Part shown: positions 1 through 6,123 of the stretch, in pieces
Position numbering within the stretch: position 1 is the stretch's first letter
How the letters are laid out: every line of letters begins with the position of its first letter
Assembly (NCBI GenBank): GCA_015259305.1
Contig: JABZGO010000058.1
Coordinates: 1 to 9,330 of the forward strand
DNA length: 9,330 nt
Source: Alloprevotella tannerae
GTDB lineage: Bacteria; Bacteroidota; Bacteroidia; Bacteroidales; Bacteroidaceae
Direction: 5' to 3'
Program-made: the position numbers and the translations under genes
Notes under the pieces: model-generated
Seen by the model: only the letters and a program-made list of their open reading frames with translations
What the model was told of the DNA's origin: nothing
The model's database searches: none

Positions 1-405
1 ATAATACTTAGGTGCGAATATAAGCAAAAGAGGTCAATTACACGTAGATAACTCGCATTCATTATTTGCCCGTCAGCTTATTTCAATCACTTGAAGGAGA
101 AAAATAGCCATAAGGATAATTACAGCCGGTGTCTTTACAAATATTCAGACAAGTCCTACCGAGCGATGCAATCGAAGCTTCTATGTGCGCAATGCTATGC
201 CTTTGCTCACCACGTCCACACATAAGTTTGCCGGCCGCACCTGTAAAGTAACGGAAATCAAGTAGCAAGGCGAAAATATCAAGTCGTTGGTCATTATAGT
301 TTGGAAATATGTTTTAATTTTGCGGCTCATGTCAACGCCATTCAGCCTACAAGGCGAAGCGCGGAGCCACAGATAGTCACAGCTGCAGAAGCCTTATCAC
401 ACTCA
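1..405. other. Intergenic region before the rRNA methyltransferase gene
   Basis: No convincing gene is seen here. All three + frames are broken by stops, so no upstream + strand gene reaches into the window. On the minus strand a frame is open from about 310 down to 83, but its only ATG is at 223 and the alternative start is a TTG at 268. Its product would hold four or five cysteines near the C-terminus. It may be a decayed or spurious small gene and is not called. A promoter-like TAATTTTG lies at 315-322. A TTG at 301 opens the methyltransferase frame early, but it lies upstream of that promoter element and the 35 added residues do not look like the family N-terminus. Confidence 0.6.
315..322 (+). 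promoter_or_regulatory. Putative Bacteroidetes -7 promoter element for the methyltransferase gene
   Basis: TAATTTTG matches the Bacteroidetes -7 consensus TAnnTTTG exactly. No good -33 TTTG is present at the usual spacing: the TTTG at 300-303 is too close and the TTG at 287-289 is slightly too far. Transcription would begin near 329 and leave a leader of about 77 nt before the ATG at 406. The position fits the downstream ATG start and argues against the TTG at 301. Confidence 0.4.
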
Positions 406-2103
406 ATGCAAGAATTTGAAATCATAGCCAAAACCTTTCAAGGATTAGAAGAAATTTTGGCGCAAGAAATCACCGAATTAGGTGCTAAAAACATCAAGAC
501 CGGCCGACGTATGGTCTCCTTTACGGGTGATCAAGAAATGCTTTATCGCGCCAATTTCTGCTTGCGCACTGCCGTAAGGGTGCTCAAGCCGCTCAAACAC
601 TTTAAAGCTGAAGACGCGGATCAAGTCTATGAAGCGGTGAAGACCATTGCTTGGGACGAATATCTCGACCTGCAAACTACTTTTGCGGTAGATGCTGTCG
701 TTTATTCGCAAGAGTTTAGGCATTCTAAATTTGTCGCTTACAAGACAAAAGACGCCATCGTCGATTATTTCCGCGAAAAAGAGGGCAAGCGCCCCAATAT
801 CAGCATTGCCAACCCCGATCTTAAGCTCAACATCCACATAGCCGACAACAATTGCACCCTATCGCTTGACGCCTCAGGCGAAAGTCTGCACCTGCGCGGC
901 TATCGCACAGCATCGTGTGAGGCGCCGATCAATGAAGTTTTGGCGGCGGGCTTGATAAAGTTGTCCGGATGGAACTTTGATTCTGACTTTATCGACCCCT
1001 TCTGCGGATCAGGCACAATATTGATTGAAGCCGCATTGATGGCACGCAATATCTATCCGGGCATTTTCCGCAAATCGTTTGGCTTTGAAAAGTGGAAAGA
1101 CTTTGATCGCGAGTTGCTCGATAAGATTTATAACGACGACAGCCAAGAGCGAGAGTTCGCTCATCGCTTTTACGGCTACGACATCAACCGCCCCACACTC
1201 GACGGCGCATTGGAAAATGCAAAAGCAGCCGGCGTGGCAGACCTCATTACGTTTGAACAAAAGGACTTCCGCCAATTTGAGAAACCGGCTGAGCGGGCTA
1301 TCATCATTACAAACCCGCCTTACGGCCAACGACTCACGCCACCCGACTTACTGGGCTTATATCGCGCTATCGGAGAGCGGTTGAAGCACGAATTTGGCGG
1401 CGGTGACGCGTGGATTATTAGTTCGAAAGAGGAACTCTTCGATACGATCGGTCTGCGCCCGAGCGTAAAGATACAGGTCAATAACGGCCCTATCGACTGC
1501 GAATTTAGAAAGTATCAACTCTTTGAAGGTCGCCTTGACGACTTCCGCGCCGGCGGTGGAGATGTAAAGACGGAAGAAGAGCGCAACTATATGACGGAGA
1601 AGCGCCGCCCGAAACAACATCGCGAGGATTTCAAAGCGCGCATTTCAGAAGAAGAGGATGAGGATTGGAGTCCGGAATATGCGCTGCTCCGCAATAAGCA
1701 TCGAGAGTTTGACCGGATTTATAATAAGCGGGAAAGAAAGTCGCGCGAAGAGTACGAAGCAAAAGGCGAACGCCATACAACGCGGCGACCGGAGCGACGT
1801 CCGCACAAACCAAACTTTGATTTTGCCAATAAAGGCGACGATGAGGCTCGAGAGACGCGCGAGGTGCGCCACTTTGGCCCACGACCGGAAAGCTTGGAAC
1901 GCCCTTACCAACGCAGAGAAAAAGAAAGCAATGAGGGCTTCGGCGGCGAACGCCGTACTTTTGGCCCGCGAAAAGAAACAGGGCGCAGCGACAAATGGGC
2001 AGGCAGCAAGCGTTTCGACAGTGATCGACCGCGCAACAATGCCCGCCGCACAGACAACAATCGGCCCGGTCGGCGGGAAAACCGCCGCGGCAACAAATCA
2101 TAA
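406..2103 (+). CDS. rlmL: THUMP-domain class I SAM-dependent 23S rRNA (guanine-N2) methyltransferase, RlmL-type, with charged C-terminal tail
   Basis: This 565-residue protein belongs to the COG0116 family, whose members transfer a methyl group from S-adenosylmethionine to the N2 of a guanine in 23S rRNA (m2G2445 for E. coli RlmL). The THUMP RNA-binding region covers about residues 45-155. The SAM-binding motif DPFCGSGT is at 197-204 and the catalytic motif NPPYG at 303-307. Unlike E. coli RlmL, a fusion of about 700 residues, there is no second (RlmK) methyltransferase domain. Instead residues from about 385 to the end form a strongly charged, low-complexity tail rich in R, K and E, with FGPR at 490-493 and 519-522; it is probably disordered and may bind RNA. 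The ATG at 406 was chosen because MQEFEIIAKTFQGLEE is the typical family start. The frame can extend to a TTG at 301, but those residues look unrelated. The exact rRNA target is inferred from the family only. Confidence 0.9.
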   Translation: MQEFEIIAKTFQGLEEILAQEITELGAKNIKTGRRMVSFTGDQEMLYRANFCLRTAVRVLKPLKHFKAEDADQVYEAVKTIAWDEYLDLQTTFAVDAVVYSQEFRHSKFVAYKTKDAIVDYFREKEGKRPNISIANPDLKLNIHIADNNCTLSLDASGESLHLRGYRTASCEAPINEVLAAGLIKLSGWNFDSDFIDPFCGSGTILIEAALMARNIYPGIFRKSFGFEKWKDFDRELLDKIYNDDSQEREFAHRFYGYDINRPTLDGALENAKAAGVADLITFEQKDFRQFEKPAERAIIITNPPYGQRLTPPDLLGLYRAIGERLKHEFGGGDAWIISSKEELFDTIGLRPSVKIQVNNGPIDCEFRKYQLFEGRLDDFRAGGGDVKTEEERNYMTEKRRPKQHREDFKARISEEEDEDWSPEYALLRNKHREFDRIYNKRERKSREEYEAKGERHTTRRPERRPHKPNFDFANKGDDEARETREVRHFGPRPESLERPYQRREKESNEGFGGERRTFGPRKETGRSDKWAGSKRFDSDRPRNNARRTDNNRPGRRENRRGNKS

Positions 2104-2119
2104 CGACGACGTTTATCTA

Positions 2120-2147
2120 CGTAGCTCGACTGAAAGGTTGAGCTACG
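2120..2147 (+). terminator. Hairpin between the methyltransferase and peptidase genes
   Basis: CGTAGCTCGAC (2120-2130) pairs with GTTGAGCTACG (2137-2147) around a 6-nt TGAAAG loop: 11 pairs, one of them G-T. It lies 16 nt after the methyltransferase stop and 22 nt before the peptidase ATG. No T-run follows on the + strand, so it may be a weak terminator or an mRNA-stabilising/processing structure rather than a strong intrinsic terminator. No separate promoter for the peptidase gene is evident in the 66-nt gap. Confidence 0.5.
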
Positions 2148-2169
2148 AAACTTTACGAAAAACACATTT

Positions 2170-4341
2170 ATGAAACAGATGAATTTGCGCAGTTCCTTGC
2201 TAATAGGTCTGCTGCTCTTGACAGGAACCCTTATGGGACAGACAAAGAAAAGCTTTACGCTGGACGACTTAATGTGGGGCGGATCCAATTATTGGAATCT
2301 TCAGCCCAAGAATCTCTACACGGCGTTTTGGGGCCCTAAACTTTTGCAGTTGGAGGTAGATGCTGTAAAAACTTGCACAGATGAGCAAGGAAAGCGCGTA
2401 AAGGCGCAAACCTTATTCACGGCGGCTGATGTGAAAGCCCTCATTAACGACGGCACAAAGGGCCGCGGCCTCAACTTGATGCAAGCGTCTTTCCCTTACC
2501 CCGACAAGACGTTGGCTTTGCTGCAGACCAATCGAAGCAATCTGCTCTACGACTGGAAGAAGAAAGTCATCGTTTGGCAAGCAGAACGCGACACACTGAG
2601 AGCGCACGAGGAGTTTAATACGCCTTCACGCAGCGAAGTTTATACCAAAAACTTTGATCTATATCTACGCACGGCCGACGGCAAGGCGCATCGCATCACA
2701 ACTGACGGTTCAAAAGATATCGTCTACGGGCAAGCTGTTCACCGCGACGAGTTTGGCATTAAAAAGGGTGCTTATTTCAGTCCGTCAGGCCAACTCTTGG
2801 CTTATTATCGTATGGATCAAAGTATGGTCGAAGACTATCCGCTCGTCGATATTTTCACGCGCGAAGCCAAACTTGATGCCATCAAGTATCCAATGGCCGG
2901 TATGACCAGTCATAAAGTGACCGTGGGTATTTACAATCCCAAGACGGAGCAGACGGTTTGGCTGCAAGCCGGCGACCCGACTGACCGTTACTTTACAAAC
3001 ATCTCCTGGGCGCCCGATGAGAAGACCATCTATATGATTGAGATGCCCCGCTCGCAGAAAAAAACAGAACTCGTAGCTTATGATGTAGCAACGGGCCAAC
3101 GCAAGGGCGTACTCTACACGGAAACGCACGAAAAGTATGTGCATCCTATGCATCCGCTGACTTTCTTGCCTTGGGACAGCAGCAAGTTTATTTACCAAAG
3201 CGAAAAGGACGGCTACAATCACCTTTACCTCTTCGACACAAAGGGCAACCAACTCAAGCAAATCACGAAAGGCGAATTTGTCGTACTCGATTTAGTAGGA
3301 TTCAACACAAAGACAAAGAGCGTCATCATTCAATCTAACGAAGCGCATCCGCTACACCATAATTACTATGCCGTAAATATCGACAACGGCAAGCGCACAT
3401 TGCTCGACAACGGTAAAGGCACGCACCGCGCAATGCTGTCGCCTGACGGCACGATGCTCTTTGATCGCTGGAGCGAGCCCGACGTATTCCGCAAAATAGC
3501 TGTGCGCAACACCGCGACGGCAAACGCTACGTTGCTGCAAACCGATGCTTCACCTTGGCAGGCTTACAATGTGCCGGAAATCTCCTCCGGTTCTCTCACG
3601 GCTGCTGATGGGCACACAAAATTGTTCTATCGCTTGGTTAAGCCGGTCAACTTCGATCCTAACAAAAAGTATCCGACAGTCGTTTACGTCTATGGCGGGC
3701 CGGGCGTGCGCAATGTCGACGCTTCGTGGAATTATGCTGCACGTTCGTGGGAGATTTATATGGCACAGAAAGGTTATGTCATCTTCGTGCTCGACAACCG
3801 CGGCTCAAGCGAGCGTGGATTTGCCTTCGAGACGGCCACTTATCATCGACTCGGACAAGAGGAAATGAAAGATCAGATACGCGGTGTCGATTATCTCAAA
3901 TCGCTCCCCTATGTAGATGCTGATCGCATCGGTGTGCACGGCTGGAGCTTCGGTGGATTTATGACGACGAGTCTGATCACCAATTATCCCGACGTCTTCA
4001 AAGTTGGCGTAGCCGGCGGCCCGGTTATCGACTGGAAGTATTACGAGGTAATGTATGGCGAGCGCTATATGGGCACACCGCAGGAAAATCCTGAGGGTTA
4101 CGCGCAAAGTTCACTGCTCAATAAGGCCAAAGACCTGAAAGGACGTCTTCAAATCATCATTGGCTATAACGATCCTGTCTGCGTGCCACAGCACAGTTTG
4201 GCTTTCTTACGCGCTTGCGAAGACGCCGGTACGCAGCCCGACTTCTTTACCTATCCGGGTCAAGGCCACAATATGATGGGGAAAGATATGGTGCACCTGC
4301 ACGAACGCATCACGCGCTACTTTGAAGATTATCTGAAATAA
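2170..4341 (+). CDS. ptpA: Secreted prolyl tripeptidyl peptidase (PtpA-like, S9 family)
   Basis: This 723-residue serine peptidase is predicted to remove X-Y-Pro tripeptides from the N-termini of peptides in the periplasm or at the cell surface, feeding amino-acid and peptide uptake. A signal peptide (KQMNLR, then a Leu-rich core) ends near LMG-Q at 21-24. A beta-propeller occupies roughly 30-480 and the alpha/beta hydrolase roughly 485-723. Visible active-site residues are Ser593 in GWSFGG, Asp668 in GYNDPV, His700 in GQGHN, and Tyr508 in YVYGGPG for the oxyanion hole. These line up, with a constant offset of 10, with Ser603/Asp678/His710 recalled for P. gingivalis PtpA. Glu194 (VHRDEFG) and Glu626 (YYEVMYGE) correspond to the substrate amino-terminus anchors Glu205 and Glu636 of that enzyme. 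Conserved blocks such as YRMDQSMV, MAGMTSHKVTVGIY and PQENPEGY also favour PtpA over DPP IV. A DPP IV-like specificity remains possible without assay. Confidence 0.88.
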   Translation: MKQMNLRSSLLIGLLLLTGTLMGQTKKSFTLDDLMWGGSNYWNLQPKNLYTAFWGPKLLQLEVDAVKTCTDEQGKRVKAQTLFTAADVKALINDGTKGRGLNLMQASFPYPDKTLALLQTNRSNLLYDWKKKVIVWQAERDTLRAHEEFNTPSRSEVYTKNFDLYLRTADGKAHRITTDGSKDIVYGQAVHRDEFGIKKGAYFSPSGQLLAYYRMDQSMVEDYPLVDIFTREAKLDAIKYPMAGMTSHKVTVGIYNPKTEQTVWLQAGDPTDRYFTNISWAPDEKTIYMIEMPRSQKKTELVAYDVATGQRKGVLYTETHEKYVHPMHPLTFLPWDSSKFIYQSEKDGYNHLYLFDTKGNQLKQITKGEFVVLDLVGFNTKTKSVIIQSNEAHPLHHNYYAVNIDNGKRTLLDNGKGTHRAMLSPDGTMLFDRWSEPDVFRKIAVRNTATANATLLQTDASPWQAYNVPEISSGSLTAADGHTKLFYRLVKPVNFDPNKKYPTVVYVYGGPGVRNVDASWNYAARSWEIYMAQKGYVIFVLDNRGSSERGFAFETATYHRLGQEEMKDQIRGVDYLKSLPYVDADRIGVHGWSFGGFMTTSLITNYPDVFKVGVAGGPVIDWKYYEVMYGERYMGTPQENPEGYAQSSLLNKAKDLKGRLQIIIGYNDPVCVPQHSLAFLRACEDAGTQPDFFTYPGQGHNMMGKDMVHLHERITRYFEDYLK

Positions 4342-4342
4342 C

Positions 4343-4393
4343 GAGTGAATGGCGAACAATGGGCAAGCGAAGACGCTCCCTTGTTCGCCACTC
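4343..4393 (+). terminator. Strong composite hairpin terminator after ptpA
   Basis: GGCGAACAA (4351-4359) pairs perfectly with TTGTTCGCC (4381-4389). The stem continues as GGG/CCC (4361-4363 with 4378-4380, T4360 bulged) and AGCG/CGCT (4366-4369 with 4374-4377) around an AAGA tetraloop. GAGT/ACTC (4343-4346 with 4390-4393) can extend the base past a 4-nt bulge. The sequence after it is AT-rich (TTATATATAA) but has no clean T-run. It starts 1-2 nt after the ptpA stop and most likely ends that transcript. Confidence 0.75.
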
Positions 4394-4476
4394 ATTATAT
4401 ATAAGGTATCATCTATAACAAACTTCGGGCGCCACGCACTTTCACCCAAGCCGTGCACCCATAAAATCATATCACT

Positions 4477-4854
4477 ATGAAGAAAGCTATTGCAACAGCA
4501 GCTGCACCCGCAGCTATCGGTCCTTACAGTCAGGCTATTGAGGCCAACGGACTTATTTTTGTGTCCGGACAACTTCCTATCGTCCCCGAAAAAGGCGAAT
4601 TTGCCGAAGGCGGCGTACAAGCACAAACGCGCCAGTCGTTAGAGAATATGAAAGCCATCTTAGCCGAGGCCGGACTCACGATGAACGACGTCGTAAAGAC
4701 TACGGTCTTTTTGGCAGATATGGGCGACTTTGGTGCGATGAACGAAGTGTATTCCACATTCTTTCAAGCTCCCTTCCCCGCTCGCTGCGCTTATGCCGTT
4801 AAGACCCTGCCTAAGAACGCTTTGGTAGAAATTGAGTGTATCGCCGCTCGCTAA
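4477..4854 (+). CDS. ridA: RidA/YjgF/UK114-family enamine/imine deaminase
   Basis: This 125-residue protein hydrolyses reactive enamine/imine intermediates, such as 2-aminoacrylate released by PLP-dependent dehydratases, to the 2-keto acid and ammonia. That protects PLP enzymes in the cytosol. The full family length is present as a single domain that would form the usual trimer. Recognisable motifs are IGPYSQA (14-20), FVSGQLP (28-34), and the C-terminal block PFPARCAYAVKTLPK with the key Arg103 (Arg105 in E. coli RidA), followed by VEIECIA with Glu120. The start is the first in-frame ATG; the upstream AATCATATCACT has no Shine-Dalgarno, which is usual in Bacteroidetes. It sits 13 nt upstream of the LOG-family gene, suggesting co-transcription. 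No clear TAnnTTTG promoter was found in 4394-4476, so its promoter is unassigned. Confidence 0.95.
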   Translation: MKKAIATAAAPAAIGPYSQAIEANGLIFVSGQLPIVPEKGEFAEGGVQAQTRQSLENMKAILAEAGLTMNDVVKTTVFLADMGDFGAMNEVYSTFFQAPFPARCAYAVKTLPKNALVEIECIAAR

Positions 4855-4867
4855 GATTCGTCAAACT

Positions 4868-5410
4868 ATGTTGGAAAAAATCGGCGTATTTCTTTCCTCC
4901 AAACCTCATTTGTCGGCAGCCTGCTTAAAGGCTGCCGATGCTTTAGGCACTTGGATTGGATCGACGGGTCGCACCCTCGTCTATGGCGGCAACACGTCAG
5001 GGTTGATGGGTCATTTGGCCGAAGCCGTCAACCGCTCCGGCGGTCGCATTTTTGGCGTAGTGCCGCAGCGTTTGTTTGATATGGGCTGCGTCAGTCCTTT
5101 ATTGCACGTCACCTTTCCCACAGCCGACCTTGCCGATCGCAAAGCCACGATGATTCAAGAGAGCGATGTCTTCATCGCGCTGCCCGGCGGACTTGGTACG
5201 CTCGACGAGGTCTTCACCGTGCTGGCGGCCGCAACCTTGCAGTTTGAGCATCGCCCCGTCATTCTCTACAACGTAGAGGGTTGTTGGGATCATCTGCTCG
5301 TACTCTTAGAAGATCTTCACCGGCGCAAACTGATCGATAAACGGCCGGAAGCCTACTTAAAAGTAGTCGGTTCGATCGAAGAATTAGAAGCCGTCATAGC
5401 CGACTTGTAG
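4868..5410 (+). CDS. LOG-family protein (TIGR00730), nucleoside 5'-monophosphate phosphoribohydrolase
   Basis: This 180-residue Rossmann-fold protein belongs to the family once annotated as lysine decarboxylase. Characterised members (LOG) cleave the N-glycosidic bond of cytokinin riboside 5'-monophosphates or AMP to free base plus ribose 5-phosphate. Motifs seen are VYGGNTSGLMG (38-48), with the nucleotide-binding glycines; DRKATM (90-95), with the paired Arg91-Lys92; and the signature PGGLGTLDE (106-114), with catalytic Glu114. Length is normal for the bacterial short LOG proteins. The ATG at 4868 was chosen because the protein then begins MLEKIGVFLSS, as is typical. An in-frame TTG at 4832 lies inside ridA and would add 12 unlikely residues. 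It follows ridA by 13 nt and probably shares its mRNA. The physiological substrate in this organism cannot be read from sequence. Confidence 0.92.
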   Translation: MLEKIGVFLSSKPHLSAACLKAADALGTWIGSTGRTLVYGGNTSGLMGHLAEAVNRSGGRIFGVVPQRLFDMGCVSPLLHVTFPTADLADRKATMIQESDVFIALPGGLGTLDEVFTVLAAATLQFEHRPVILYNVEGCWDHLLVLLEDLHRRKLIDKRPEAYLKVVGSIEELEAVIADL

Positions 5411-5447
5411 TCCACTTATCCCGCCACGAGTCGCACTTTACGATCCT

Positions 5448-5475
5448 CTTTCGTAGGAAGATTTTGCTACGAAAG
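5448..5475 (+). terminator. 9-bp perfect hairpin after the LOG gene
   Basis: CTTTCGTAG (5448-5456) is the exact reverse complement of CTACGAAAG (5467-5475), with a 10-nt loop. It begins 38 nt after the LOG stop codon. No T-run follows, so it may act together with the stronger terminator at 5522-5588 or serve as a 3'-end processing structure. Its right arm shares GCTACGAAA with the hairpin after the methyltransferase gene. Confidence 0.5.
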
Positions 5476-5521
5476 CTCATTCCCAACCACTTATATCGTC
5501 ATCCTTAACGAAGGCAGAAAT

Positions 5522-5588
5522 AAAAGAAAAAGCATCTAAGTCTGCATGAGCAGTAAACAAAGCGGGCAAAAGATGCTTTCTTTTTTTC
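5522..5588 (+). terminator. Bidirectional-type intrinsic terminator
   Basis: AGCATCT (5531-5537) pairs with AGATGCT (5571-5577), and the A-rich left flank (AAAAGAAAA) can pair on with the T-run at 5581-5587. The 33-nt loop holds a second small hairpin, CTGC-ATGA-GCAG (5542-5553). The T-run on the + strand and the A-run before the left arm, read as T's on the minus strand, allow termination in both directions. It would end the ridA/LOG transcript. Confidence 0.6.
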
Positions 5589-5598
5589 ATCCCTACCT

Positions 5599-5692
5599 GT
5601 CCCAATTTGCTCCCAAGGCTTGGGACTTTTTTCCCAAGCGCAGCGGACTTTTGTTCCAAGGCTAGGAATTTTTGTCCGCAAGCTTGGAATTA
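5599..5692. repeat. Imperfect ~21-bp tandem repeat array with CCAAG/CTTGG arms
   Basis: Unit starts are visible at 5611, 5632, 5655 and 5675 (spacings 21, 23 and 20). The first reads TCCCAAGGCTTGGGACTTTT and the others are diverged versions ending in T-rich spacers. A partial unit precedes them at 5599-5605. Several mutually exclusive hairpins are possible: GTCCCAA (5599-5605) with TTGGGAC (5620-5626), followed by six T's; CTTGGG (5619-5624) with CCCAAG (5633-5638); and GCGGAC (5643-5648) with GTCCGC (5674-5679), enclosing TTCC/GGAA. The role is unknown. It could be a terminator cluster, a protein-binding array on one face of the helix, or a selfish intergenic repeat. Confidence 0.65.
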
Positions 5693-5869
5693 TACTAAGG
5701 CTATTAAAAATTGCAAACAAAACAGATCTTCTAAAATATTCGAGCCTGATTCTTGAGTGATAATCAAAGAAAAATTCAAAATACTTGCTTATACATGTTT
5801 TAATCTCTATATTTGGAGCGAAATTATTCTTCGAAGATATTATTCCAAGGAGAAAGCTAAGAATCCTAG
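5662..5869. repeat. Imperfect inverted repeats flanking the peptide-operon promoter
   Basis: The left arm 5683-5694 (CTTGGAATTATA) matches the reverse complement of 5838-5849 at 11 of 12 positions. Further out, CTAGGA (5662-5667) matches the reverse complement of TCCTAG (5864-5869) at almost the same offset. The enclosed segment, about 170 bp, contains the promoter at 5785-5815. Either the arms are another, inverted copy of the ~21-bp repeat unit, or they bound an invertible promoter segment like those common in Bacteroidales. No recombinase gene lies in the window. Confidence 0.4.
5785..5815 (+). promoter_or_regulatory. Bacteroidetes-type promoter for the peptide/receptor operon
   Basis: TATATTTG at 5808-5815 fits the -7 consensus TAnnTTTG, and TTG at 5785-5787 is a suitable -33 element 20 nt upstream. 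Transcription would begin near 5822 and leave a leader of roughly 105 nt before the ATG at 5926. The leader contains a 10-bp palindrome, TCTTCGAAGA (5828-5837), a possible operator. Confidence 0.65.
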
Positions 5870-5925
5870 TAAAAGAAATCTATTAGCATAACTTATTAAA
5901 ACCTCACCATTAAAAAGAAACTCCC

Positions 5926-6123
5926 ATGAAAAAAGGATTTAAATTTTTTGTAGTTCTTTGTGTAACTGCATTGGCAACTGTATGTTCTATGAATGAAAGC
6001 AAAGCTGATAATACTATCATTATTGGTTCTACTACTCATCCAGGTACAACGCGTGGTGGCTGTTATGGAAATTATGGTCATTGTGGCGTAACTAGAAATG
6101 GAACATATCTGATTGGAAAATGA
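5926..6123 (+). CDS. Small secreted Gly/Thr-rich peptide of unknown function
   Basis: I do not recognise this 65-residue protein. It begins with a clear export signal: KKGFK at the N-terminus, a hydrophobic core at about 7-20, and a likely signal peptidase I site after SKA (25-27). The mature peptide would have about 38 residues. An alternative lipoprotein site at Cys20 is poor (ATVC). The mature part is rich in Gly and Thr and carries Cys46 and Cys53 (GGCYGNYGHCG) with His38 and His52. It could close a disulfide loop or bind a metal. The gene follows a good promoter and its TGA overlaps the ATG of the outer-membrane receptor (ATGA), so translation is probably coupled. A hairpin-plus-T-run just downstream could make peptide mRNA more abundant than receptor mRNA. 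A secreted signal, bacteriocin-like peptide, metal carrier or receptor ligand are all possible; none is shown. It only loosely recalls other small exported Bacteroidetes peptides such as the NVEALA group. Confidence 0.65.
   Translation: MKKGFKFFVVLCVTALATVCSMNESKADNTIIIGSTTHPGTTRGGCYGNYGHCGVTRNGTYLIGK

Larger units (their letters stand above)
5411..5925. other. Structured intergenic region between the LOG gene and the small-peptide gene
   Basis: These 515 bases carry no convincing gene but much structure. In order they hold a 9-bp hairpin (5448-5475), a terminator readable on both strands (5522-5588), an imperfect ~21-bp repeat array (5599-5692), a TAnnTTTG promoter (5785-5815) between imperfect inverted repeats (5662-5694 and 5838-5869), and a ~105-nt leader. 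Two minus-strand frames across 5477-5720 are open. Their composition follows the repeats (PSLG-type heptads in shifting frames) and they lack a credible start region, so they are treated as by-products of the repeats. Confidence 0.6.

Noticed and set aside
301..405. Extension of the methyltransferase to the TTG at 301
   Set aside because: The added 35 residues do not look like the family N-terminus, and the TTG lies upstream of the likely promoter element at 315-322; ATG 406 begins with the typical sequence.
4832..4867. Earlier TTG start of the LOG gene inside ridA
   Set aside because: It would add 12 residues that merely read through the ridA end out of frame; ATG 4868 gives a family-like start.
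5477..5720. Two overlapping minus-strand frames of 60-71 residues
   Set aside because: They lie on the repeat array and terminator, their heptad-like repeats follow the DNA repeats and shift frame, and they lack a credible start region.
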